This document shows, one piece after another, positions 1 to 6,127 of a stretch of DNA of 8,863 bases. How positions within the stretch are numbered: position 1 is the first letter of the stretch; the number at the start of each line of letters is the position of its first letter. Position numbers and translations under genes: made by a program. The stretch is from Cytophagales bacterium (lineage in GTDB: Bacteria > Bacteroidota > Bacteroidia > Cytophagales > Cyclobacteriaceae), in NCBI GenBank assembly GCA_020063545.1, contig JAGUUF010000353.1:1-8863 (forward strand), in the 5' to 3' direction. The notes under the pieces are model-generated. The model was not told the origin of the DNA, ran no database searches, and worked only from the letters and a program-made list of their open reading frames with translations.

Positions 1-503
1 CCCCGGATGTTAATCTGCGAACCTGCACCGGCAGTACCACCGGTAGGGTTAATAACAACCCCGGGCACTTTGCCCTGCAACACGCGCGAGATGTCGTTCA
101 TCGGGCGGGCAGCAATCTGATCTGAGCCAACGGAGGCTACCGCATACCCCAGCGCTTTCTTTTCGCGCTGGATACCCTGACCGGTAACGACAACTTCAGA
201 CAACTGCGTTACGTCAAGCGCCAGCGATACATCAACCACTGAGCGTTCTCCGATTGGCACCTCCTGTGTCTGGAGACCAATAAACGAGAACACCAGCGAT
301 CCGCCTGAAGCCGGCACGCTGAGTGTGTAACGGCCGTCTGCATCCGTTACCGTACCTGTTGCTGTGCCCTTCACAACAACGTTCACGCCAGGTAAGGGCG
401 ACCCATCTTCAGTGGATGTTACCCTACCCGATACCGTTCGCTCCTGTGCCCACACCGTGAACACAAACGCCAACGAGAAGCATAGTAGTAAAAACTTCTT
501 CAT
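1..503 (-). CDS. SusC/RagA-type TonB-dependent outer membrane receptor, N-terminal part only
   Basis: This is the first 167 codons of a SusC/RagA-family receptor; the rest lies beyond base 1. Such proteins are outer-membrane beta-barrels that import glycans, peptides or other large ligands using TonB energy, usually with a SusD-like lipoprotein partner. Visible in order: a signal peptide (residues 1-20, MKKFLLLCF start, cleavage near VWAQ), a carboxypeptidase-regulatory-like domain (about 22-98, with GRVTSTEDGSPLPGVNV and GTVTDADGRYTL), the family hallmark LSEVVVTG at 101-108 followed by REKKALGYAV, and the beginning of the plug domain (DISRVLQGKVPGV, then SQINIRG). The ATG at 501-503 directly precedes the signal peptide. 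It is preceded by a 109-bp AT-rich gap, so it probably has its own promoter. The substrate cannot be inferred because the barrel and any SusD partner are outside the window. Family assignment is very secure. Confidence 0.95.
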   Translation of the reverse strand, partial: MKKFLLLCFSLAFVFTVWAQERTVSGRVTSTEDGSPLPGVNVVVKGTATGTVTDADGRYTLSVPASGGSLVFSFIGLQTQEVPIGERSVVDVSLALDVTQLSEVVVTGQGIQREKKALGYAVASVGSDQIAARPMNDISRVLQGKVPGVVINPTGGTAGAGSQINIR

Positions 504-612
504 AGGTTAGTTTTAGGTTAAACAATCGTTTTAAAGTTCCAAATTAAGTGATGTTGCAGAAAAATTAAAATAACAACCAAATGATTTTATGCCAAATTTT
601 ATTTTGTTTCGG
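504..612 (-). promoter_or_regulatory. AT-rich intergenic region, putative promoter of the SusC-like gene
   Basis: This 109-bp stretch separates the stop of the PorE-like gene from the SusC-like start and is the only gap over 100 bp in the window. On the minus strand it contains TTAATTTG at 540-547, one mismatch from the Bacteroidota -7 consensus TAnnTTTG, which would give a leader of about 30 nt. No well-spaced -33 TTTG accompanies it: the nearest TTG is about 26 bases upstream, longer than the usual spacing of about 20. No GC-rich hairpin with a T tract is visible. The promoter role is inference from position and partial motif match. Confidence 0.3.
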
Positions 613-2526
613 CTACCGGATAAGAAATTCGATTCTCCGGTTCAGTTGCTTTCCCTCCTCGGTGGTATTTGAAGCAACAGGCCTCGTTTGGCCATATCCT
701 TTAGCCTGAATTCGCCTGGCTTCTATACCTCTGCTAATCAAATAGTTGTAAACAGCCTGCGCCCTCCGCTCCGATAGCTGCTGGTTATAAGCGGGGTTGC
801 CGGTATTATCGGTATGGCCGCTGATTTCGATGGTGATGGCCGGGTTTTCAGATAAGAAATATATAATCTTTTCCAACTCGGTTACTGATTTTTCCTTTAA
901 ATCATATTTATCAGTATCAAAAAACAGGTTTTTAAGCACTGCTACCGATCCGCTCACGGCCTTATCCAGAAGAATATTCCGTATTATCGGTTCCAGGTCG
1001 GTTGTTTCGGAGTAATTGAAGTTAAGGCTTTGAAATAAATAACCGGCCTTGTTCACATACAGGGCATATTCGGCTCCCTGCGTCAGCACCATCAGGTATT
1101 CGCCTGTTATGGAATCGGACTCCACCATGGATACCCTGCGGTTCTGCACGATACTATAGAGTTCGATTTTCGCCTTCAGCTTCTCCCCCGTTTTCCGGTC
1201 GGAAACAACACCCCGCACATAGTTGCTCTTGTATTTAATTTGCTGCAGTTCGGGGATATCCATTTCATAAATCCTGCTTACCGAACCGGAAAGGGTATTC
1301 TCCTCATGCGAGTAGTACCCTTTTTGCCCATCGGCAGTAATAAATAAGGAGAATTGATCTTCATGATCGTTAAGGGGCCTGCCCAGGTTAACAGGTGCCG
1401 CCCACGAATCACCTGTGCGCTCTGAATAAAAAATATCGTAGCCGCCAAATCCGGTATGCCCGGTTGAAGCAAAATACAACACCTGGTCGTTTACATGGAT
1501 GAAGGGCGATATTTCATCGCCCTGGGTATTGACGGGTGCCCCCAGGTTCCGGGCCTTCGTCCATTGCCCCGACTCATCCAGCCTTGAAACCCAGATGTCT
1601 CTTCGGCCAAACCCTCCCCGCCTGTCCGAAACAAAATATAAGGTTCTTCCATCAGCCGAAAGTGAGGGCTGCGACTCCCATTCCATTGAATTGACATTCG
1701 GCCCGAGGTTCTTAGGTACGGTCCAGTCGTTGCCGATCTTTACGGTTTCGTACAAATCGCAGCTGCCGAAACTCTGGCGGCCAACACACGAAGTGAAAAT
1801 GAGTTTGCGGCCATCGGCCGAGATGGTGCAGGTTCCCTCATTTAATAAAGAGTTAACATTTTTAGAAATGGACTGAGGCTTGCCCCAGCGCCCGTTGCTC
1901 TCTTTTCTGGAAATAACCAGGTCTTCATCGTGTTCAGCACCATTGCCAAGCCTGCGGGTAAAAATAAGTTCCTGCTGGTCGGCCGTGAGTACCGGAAAAT
2001 ACTGCAGGGCAAAGCAATTTACGGTGTCGCTTAACGGGCGTTGGTTGTAGTGCGCTTTCAATGCCTGATTTTGCCTGGCAAATTCAGCATTGCGCAACAA
2101 TTGGCCTGCACGGTCTGCCTTCTGCCGGTTTTGATTTTCGGCACGCAAAAAATCCTGAAGGGTTGCAACGGCCTTTTCATAGTGCCCGGTATTGAGGTAC
2201 GCTTCGCCCAAATCGAACCAGATAACCCGCAGCTTCTTTACATCGGTGGTTAGCGAAGCCGCCATTTCGAAGTTTTGAACAGCCAGCGGATACCGTTTGG
2301 TTGACATGTACACCAGCCCGAGGCGGTAATATGCCTCTACAAATTTTTTGTCGCGGGCAATGGCTTCATTGAGTAAATCAATCGCCTGCTGGTGCTGCCC
2401 CCGTACCCGGTAGTTATCGGCCTGGGTATACAATTCAATGGCCTTTTTTGATTTGGTGCTTAGTGTGGATTGAGCCCACAGCACAGCAGGTAAAAAGCAA
2501 ACCCACAGGACAAGCAAACGAATCAT
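613..2526 (-). CDS. PorE-like TPR / PD40 beta-propeller / OmpA-family envelope protein
   Basis: This 637-residue exported protein probably sits at the periplasmic face of the outer membrane and anchors to peptidoglycan. In order: a signal peptide (1-19, cleavage near LWA|QS), TPR repeats (about 25-155), a PD40/WD40-like propeller (about 175-425) with five strand motifs such as SADGRKLIFTS, SADGRTLYFVSD and NDQVLYFAS, a carboxypeptidase-regulatory-like beta domain (about 436-520), and a C-terminal OmpA domain (about 530-637). The OmpA domain carries FFDTDKYDL and GHTDNTG; D573 and R588 match the pair that binds the diaminopimelate of peptidoglycan in this family. The domain order and length match PorE of the Porphyromonas gingivalis type IX secretion system, which is a lipoprotein. 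Here no lipobox cysteine is present, because C10 lies inside the hydrophobic core. Many Bacteroidota carry several paralogues of this layout, so a type IX role is inference. The start lies 8 bp after pabC, suggesting co-transcription. Confidence 0.88.
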   Translation of the reverse strand: MIRLLVLWVCFLPAVLWAQSTLSTKSKKAIELYTQADNYRVRGQHQQAIDLLNEAIARDKKFVEAYYRLGLVYMSTKRYPLAVQNFEMAASLTTDVKKLRVIWFDLGEAYLNTGHYEKAVATLQDFLRAENQNRQKADRAGQLLRNAEFARQNQALKAHYNQRPLSDTVNCFALQYFPVLTADQQELIFTRRLGNGAEHDEDLVISRKESNGRWGKPQSISKNVNSLLNEGTCTISADGRKLIFTSCVGRQSFGSCDLYETVKIGNDWTVPKNLGPNVNSMEWESQPSLSADGRTLYFVSDRRGGFGRRDIWVSRLDESGQWTKARNLGAPVNTQGDEISPFIHVNDQVLYFASTGHTGFGGYDIFYSERTGDSWAAPVNLGRPLNDHEDQFSLFITADGQKGYYSHEENTLSGSVSRIYEMDIPELQQIKYKSNYVRGVVSDRKTGEKLKAKIELYSIVQNRRVSMVESDSITGEYLMVLTQGAEYALYVNKAGYLFQSLNFNYSETTDLEPIIRNILLDKAVSGSVAVLKNLFFDTDKYDLKEKSVTELEKIIYFLSENPAITIEISGHTDNTGNPAYNQQLSERRAQAVYNYLISRGIEARRIQAKGYGQTRPVASNTTEEGKQLNRRIEFLIR

Positions 2527-2534
2527 GATTAAAA

Positions 2535-3134
2535 CTAAAAAAGTATCTGTGATACCGGAAATTCAGGGCCGGTAAATCCAAGCAATGCATTAATGAGTTT
2601 TACCTTTTGGAATTTTGGAATATCGCCAGTTCGTATTTCTTCGGCTTGGATTTGCCATGCATCGAGCAATACCTGCCGCATAACGCCCGGCAACAGCGGA
2701 GCAGAGGGCGTAATCCAGCGGGCACCGTCATAAAAGCACACGTTGCAGTACGATGTATCGGTAACAAGCCCGTTTTTTATAATCAGAATATCATCGGCTT
2801 GCCATCGGGCTTGAAAGAGTTGATCCAGCTTGCCGCGGTTTTCAAACTTGCAGGCATAGTCTATAGTATCATCATAAACAACCTGTAACGTATTAACAGG
2901 ATTTAGGATATAGGGAGTAATGGTATACGTGTACTCCCCTGTTGTAGTGTACACCACCCGGCATTTGTATTTGCCCGTTGCGGGCAACGGTAAGTGTTTC
3001 AAAATTTCTGCAAGTTTTATCTGGTTCGGTTTCCCGGTAAGCCTGAAAACCGATTCATCCATTCGCTTTTGATGGTATGACAAATGATGAAGCGTGCCGT
3101 CTTCCAGCCGGATGGATTCAATCAACCGGTACAT
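2535..3134 (-). CDS. pabC: Class IV aminotransferase family protein, probable 4-amino-4-deoxychorismate lyase
   Basis: Probable PLP enzyme that splits 4-amino-4-deoxychorismate into 4-aminobenzoate and pyruvate, the last step of pABA synthesis for folate. With an ATG start at 3134 it has 199 residues, short compared with about 270 for E. coli PabC. The N terminus shows the family pattern (LIESIRLEDG, then HQKRM with R24), K96 in CKFENRGKLDQL is the likely PLP lysine, and VTDTSYCNV is followed by TPSAPLLPGVMRQ (142-154). D126 occupies the position that is Glu in most class IV aminotransferases; I believe this is common in the short Bacteroidota forms. The frame extends to a TTG at 3146, but the ATG is the more ordinary choice and overlaps the end of pabB by 17 bp, a sign of translational coupling. 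The function rests largely on the pabB neighbour; a branched-chain or D-amino acid aminotransferase is the alternative and less likely. Confidence 0.85.
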   Translation of the reverse strand: MYRLIESIRLEDGTLHHLSYHQKRMDESVFRLTGKPNQIKLAEILKHLPLPATGKYKCRVVYTTTGEYTYTITPYILNPVNTLQVVYDDTIDYACKFENRGKLDQLFQARWQADDILIIKNGLVTDTSYCNVCFYDGARWITPSAPLLPGVMRQVLLDAWQIQAEEIRTGDIPKFQKVKLINALLGFTGPEFPVSQILF

Positions 3135-4089
3135 ATATCTTGTCAATCAATTCCTGGTACTCTTTTGCAGCCTTGCTTTGTGTGGTAATTCCTCCCCCGC
3201 TGCGGTAAAAAAATTCGTCACCCTGTTTTTCAATATACCGGATCATCACTCCGCTATCGAGGTTAACCCCATCAAAGTAACCCATAACTCCTGTATAGTA
3301 ACCACGATCGTCACCTTCTACCTCGCGTATAACCGCACAGGTTTTAGGTTTCGGTGCACCGCTTACCGAGCCGGCCGGCAGTAACGTTACCAATAGCTCA
3401 CCCAACTGGCGATGATACCCTTCAGGAAGCAGCCCGCTTATCTCCGAACTTACCTGCAACAGCCGGGAATGATTGGTGTTTATCTCTTCACTATACCGAA
3501 ACCGGTTTACTTCTACCGATGAGGCTACCATGCTCAGGTCATTTCGGATTAAATCCACAATGGTTACATGCTCGGCTTTTTCTTTTACATCCTCAAGAAT
3601 GGTGTTGTACGCATCAGGCACACGGGCATCAATCGTGCCCTTCATTGGAAACGAATAAATTTTATTTCCGCGTATCTGCACGAAGGTTTCAGGAGAGAAA
3701 ACAACAAACTCATCCCGTAACCAGCATTTGTAACGCGCAACGGCATAAGAAAAAACCTCGCGCAGTGAACAGTTCAACTGAACAGGAGTTTTTACTGTCA
3801 GGTTAAGGAGGAATGAATCGCCATACCCAAGATGGTGCTGAACCCGGTTAAACAGCAACCGGTATGCTTCCTGTGAAATTGGGAATTTCTGCAATAAAAT
3901 TTTGCGCGCCCGGGGCAAAGGTGCCGGGTTATTCGAAAATCCGTTGATGGAGTACAGCAAATCCTGAGGGTTAATGTCTTCCAACCGTAAGGCAACAGGG
4001 CGTTTTAGCTCAAAATCAACCAGGAAGAGAAATGGCAGGCGTGCAGCGCCCCAGGCATTTAGTGTAGAAATAAATTGATCAAGACTCAA
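3118..4089 (-). CDS. pabB: Aminodeoxychorismate synthase component I (PabB)
   Basis: Chorismate-using enzyme that, with ammonia from a PabA glutaminase, makes 4-amino-4-deoxychorismate in the pABA branch of folate synthesis. It has 323 residues, a short form lacking much of the N-terminal region of the roughly 450-residue E. coli protein. The chorismate-binding core is clear: PMKGT at 148-152, HVTIVDLIRNDL at 174-185, LPAGSVSGAPKPKT at 237-250, YYTGVMGYFD at 264-273 and SGGGIT at 297-302. K150 of PMKGT is the PabB signature lysine; anthranilate synthase TrpE has Ala there, which argues against TrpE. The start is unusual: no in-frame ATG exists between the upstream TGA (about 24 bases before) and residue 149, so the TTG at 4087-4089 is the best start, and the N-terminal LPFLFLVDFE stretch looks complete. 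It lies 13 bp after queE and overlaps pabC. No pabA is in the window. Confidence 0.93.
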   Translation of the reverse strand: MSLDQFISTLNAWGAARLPFLFLVDFELKRPVALRLEDINPQDLLYSINGFSNNPAPLPRARKILLQKFPISQEAYRLLFNRVQHHLGYGDSFLLNLTVKTPVQLNCSLREVFSYAVARYKCWLRDEFVVFSPETFVQIRGNKIYSFPMKGTIDARVPDAYNTILEDVKEKAEHVTIVDLIRNDLSMVASSVEVNRFRYSEEINTNHSRLLQVSSEISGLLPEGYHRQLGELLVTLLPAGSVSGAPKPKTCAVIREVEGDDRGYYTGVMGYFDGVNLDSGVMIRYIEKQGDEFFYRSGGGITTQSKAAKEYQELIDKIYVPVD

Positions 4090-4102
4090 TGGATCTGCAA
4101 CT

Positions 4103-4702
4103 TCAGGGGATATTCATGTACTTATGAACCTGCAGCGAAATCCGCCATTGCGGGTTAGCCTTGCAATACTCAATAATCAGCGGAAGCATTTCCTTTTCTC
4201 TGGACCACTCCGGTTGTAGAAATAGTTTACAGGTTTTACTTACCCGCTGAGCGTGCTCTTCAGCAAAAGCAAAATCACTTTTGTTATAGATTATCACTTT
4301 CAATTCATTAGCCAACTCATAAACAGAAGCATCCGGCCTCTTGAATTTTTTAGGCGAAAAGCAAACCCAATCCCATGTGCCGCTGAGCGGATAAACACCG
4401 GACGTTTCAATATGCGTGCGCAAGCCTGCCGATTTCAGTTTATCGGTAAGCACACGTAGATTGTACATGGCAGGTTCACCACCGGTAACTACCGCAATAC
4501 CCGCAGGTGTGGATTTGGCACGCGTAAGAATTGTTTCAACGTCAACTACCGGGTGGGCAGCGGCATCCCACGATTCCTTTACATCGCACCAAGTACAACC
4601 CACATCACACCCACCCAGCCGGATAAAATAGGCTACACATCCCTGGTAAAACCCTTCGCCCTGGATGGTATAAAAATCTTCCATAAGGGGCAGGGTATTC
4701 AT
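4103..4702 (-). CDS. queE: 7-carboxy-7-deazaguanine synthase (radical SAM enzyme QueE)
   Basis: Radical SAM enzyme that contracts the ring of 6-carboxy-5,6,7,8-tetrahydropterin to 7-carboxy-7-deazaguanine, the step that forms the 7-deazapurine core of queuosine. It is cytosolic. With the start at 4702 it has 199 residues. Visible are the substrate-loop motif FYTIQGEGFYQG (10-21), then RLGGCDVGCTWCDVKESW with the CX3CX2C cluster ligands C32, C36 and C39, VTGGEP (72-77) that contacts SAM, and HIETSG (97-102). The frame is open to ATGs at 4750 and 4759; the latter overlaps the end of folD by 8 bp. The extra residues VLRSEVEAISISSRA look unlike the family, which begins shortly before the IQGEG motif, so I prefer 4702, preceded by a weak AAGAG. 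The function is very secure; the start is moderately so. Confidence 0.95.
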   Translation of the reverse strand: MNTLPLMEDFYTIQGEGFYQGCVAYFIRLGGCDVGCTWCDVKESWDAAAHPVVDVETILTRAKSTPAGIAVVTGGEPAMYNLRVLTDKLKSAGLRTHIETSGVYPLSGTWDWVCFSPKKFKRPDASVYELANELKVIIYNKSDFAFAEEHAQRVSKTCKLFLQPEWSREKEMLPLIIEYCKANPQWRISLQVHKYMNIP

Positions 4703-4751
4703 CGCTCTTGATGATATGCTTATGGCTTCAACTTCCGATCGCAGAACCATG

Positions 4752-5639
4752 TTACGCATTGCGCAATTCTGTTGCCCGCAGCGTGTTTAATAACAGCGAA
4801 GCAATGGTCATGGGGCCGACACCACCGGGAACCGGAGTGATCATAGAACATTTTGGCGCTACATTCTTAAAATCCACATCGCCTTTAATGGCATAGCCGT
4901 TTTTGTATTGAGGCCCCTCAACGCGGGTTGTGCCTACATCAATTACCACTGCACCTTCTTTTACCATGTCGGCCGTAATCAATCCCGGCTTGCCTACAGC
5001 AACAATCAGAATATCGGCCTGCTTTGTAAAATCAGCCAGGCTTTTGGTGTATTTGTGGCAAACAGTTACTGTGGCCCTGCCATGTTCAACCAGCATCATG
5101 CTCAGGGGTGCGCCTACCAGCCGGCTGGCACCAACCACCACGCAGTTTTTGCTTTCGGTTTGGACATGATAGCGCTTTAACAGTTCCATGATGCCATACG
5201 GAGTAGCCGGAAGCAGTAACGGGTTTTTCGAAACAATGCTGCCGAAGTTGCGGTTGGTGAACCCGTCCACATCTTTATCGGGTTTAATGTGCTCGGTTAT
5301 TTTCTCTACCGAAATGTGGGGCGGCAGCGGCAATTGTACAATAAAGCCGTCAACATCGGGATCTTTATTTACCTGGTCAATGTGTTTCAGCAACTTGTCT
5401 TCGCTGATGGTATCGGCAAAGCGCATCATGGTATAGTGAAAGCCTACCTCTTTACAGGCTTTTACTTTGTGATCGACATAGGTCTGGCTTGCCCCGTCAT
5501 CGCCCACCAGGATTATGGCAAGGTGAGGAATTTTGCCTCCCTCCCTTTTTATTTCATTAACGCGCTGAATGATTTCCTCTTTAATTTCTGTAGCAACCTT
5601 TCGGCCGTCAATGAGTGTATATGTCGTTGTTTCCGTCAT
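4752..5639 (-). CDS. folD: Bifunctional methylenetetrahydrofolate dehydrogenase / methenyltetrahydrofolate cyclohydrolase
   Basis: FolD oxidises 5,10-methylene-tetrahydrofolate with NAD(P)+ and hydrolyses the methenyl product to 10-formyl-tetrahydrofolate, feeding purine synthesis and initiator-tRNA formylation. The preferred start gives 295 residues, a normal length. Visible features: LIDGRKVA near the N terminus, the catalytic TYVDHK motif (Y54 and K58), VDGFIVQLPLPPH (about 96-108), KPDKDVDGF (119-127), the nucleotide-binding GASRLVGAP (170-178), and the C-terminal PVPGGVGPMT signature (269-278). The frame reaches another ATG at 5663, adding MANPDRSK; I prefer 5639 because an A-rich GAAGTAAA precedes it and homology begins just after it. 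It follows the coiled-coil gene by 41 bp (17 bp with the longer start) and precedes queE with only a short gap or overlap. No promoter motif is seen in front of it, so it likely depends on upstream transcription. Confidence 0.97.
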   Translation of the reverse strand: MTETTTYTLIDGRKVATEIKEEIIQRVNEIKREGGKIPHLAIILVGDDGASQTYVDHKVKACKEVGFHYTMMRFADTISEDKLLKHIDQVNKDPDVDGFIVQLPLPPHISVEKITEHIKPDKDVDGFTNRNFGSIVSKNPLLLPATPYGIMELLKRYHVQTESKNCVVVGASRLVGAPLSMMLVEHGRATVTVCHKYTKSLADFTKQADILIVAVGKPGLITADMVKEGAVVIDVGTTRVEGPQYKNGYAIKGDVDFKNVAPKCSMITPVPGGVGPMTIASLLLNTLRATELRNA

Positions 5640-5680
5640 TTTACTTCTGTCAGGATTGGCCATTACGCAACAGCATCACC

Positions 5681-6115
5681 CTACTTTTTACCGTTCTTTA
5701 TCTGACTGAGAAAATACCGGTTTAACCGGACTTGCACGCGGTTAAACTCACGCTGTTCTTTAACAGAAAGTTCCAATTTCCTGTTAACTGTTTCCACGCT
5801 CTTATTAAGTGTCCCCACGCTCTTATTAAGCGTCCCCACGCTCTTACTAATGGTTTCTACACTCTTATTAAGAGATTCAACACGCATATTAAGTGTTCCC
5901 GTGCTTTTATTGATCAATTCTGTACGTTTATTGAGCGACTCAAGGTTTTTCTCATGTTGCTCCAGCCTCGATTCTGCCTTTACCATTCTGCGAATGGTGA
6001 GTTCCATCCGTTTATCGAATCGTTCCATCCGCTCATTTTGCTTTTCAAGGGCTGCTTCAATAGCTGCCAGTTGAATCAGCATGTCGGATATCACTTCGTC
6101 ATAATTTCGCTCCAT
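5681..6115 (-). CDS. Small heptad-repeat coiled-coil protein of unknown function
   Basis: I do not recognise a characterised family. The 144-residue protein is highly charged and predicted almost wholly helical. Residues 1-59 (starting MERNYDEVISDMLIQL) form a mixed-charge helix; residues 60-115 are eight consecutive heptads of the type TLNKSVG; the tail (116-144, with REFNRVQVRLNRYFLSQ and ending in KNGKK) is basic. In the heptads Leu/Ile/Val falls four residues before Val/Thr/Leu, giving d = Leu-like and a = Val-like, which favours a parallel two-stranded coiled coil. No signal peptide or membrane segment is present, so it is probably cytoplasmic. The ATG at 6115 is 12 bp after the lepA stop, so co-transcription with lepA is likely. 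Short coiled-coil proteins with similar MExNYDEVI-like N termini occur in Bacteroidota from memory, but no function is known to me. A real gene is supported by clean heptad periodicity and tight operon placement. Confidence 0.75.
   Translation of the reverse strand: MERNYDEVISDMLIQLAAIEAALEKQNERMERFDKRMELTIRRMVKAESRLEQHEKNLESLNKRTELINKSTGTLNMRVESLNKSVETISKSVGTLNKSVGTLNKSVETVNRKLELSVKEQREFNRVQVRLNRYFLSQIKNGKK
5771..5938 (-). repeat. 21-bp tandem repeat encoding coiled-coil heptads
   Basis: Eight in-frame 21-bp units encode residues 60-115 of the coiled-coil protein. The central units are closest: on the plus strand the core CCACGCTCTTATTAAG recurs with few changes around 5793-5850. Units toward both ends diverge in DNA while keeping the hydrophobic heptad positions. 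The similarity of the middle units at DNA level suggests recent duplication by slippage or unequal recombination, while protein-level selection preserves the heptad phase. Confidence 0.8.
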
Positions 6116-6127
6116 GATACTGCGAAG

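Noticed and set aside
550..612. Possible terminator after the PorE-like gene (AAAATAA ... TTATTTT)
   Set aside because: The 7-bp arms contain only A and T and are far apart in very AT-rich sequence, so the pairing is weak and expected by chance.
3354..3806. Plus-strand open frame of 150 codons inside pabB
   Set aside because: It is antisense to a complete, motif-rich pabB and shows no recognisable domain or start signal.
5771..5938. Regular short repeats that could suggest a CRISPR array
   Set aside because: The units are 21 bp with no spacers, are directly adjacent, and encode in-frame heptads of a coiled coil.
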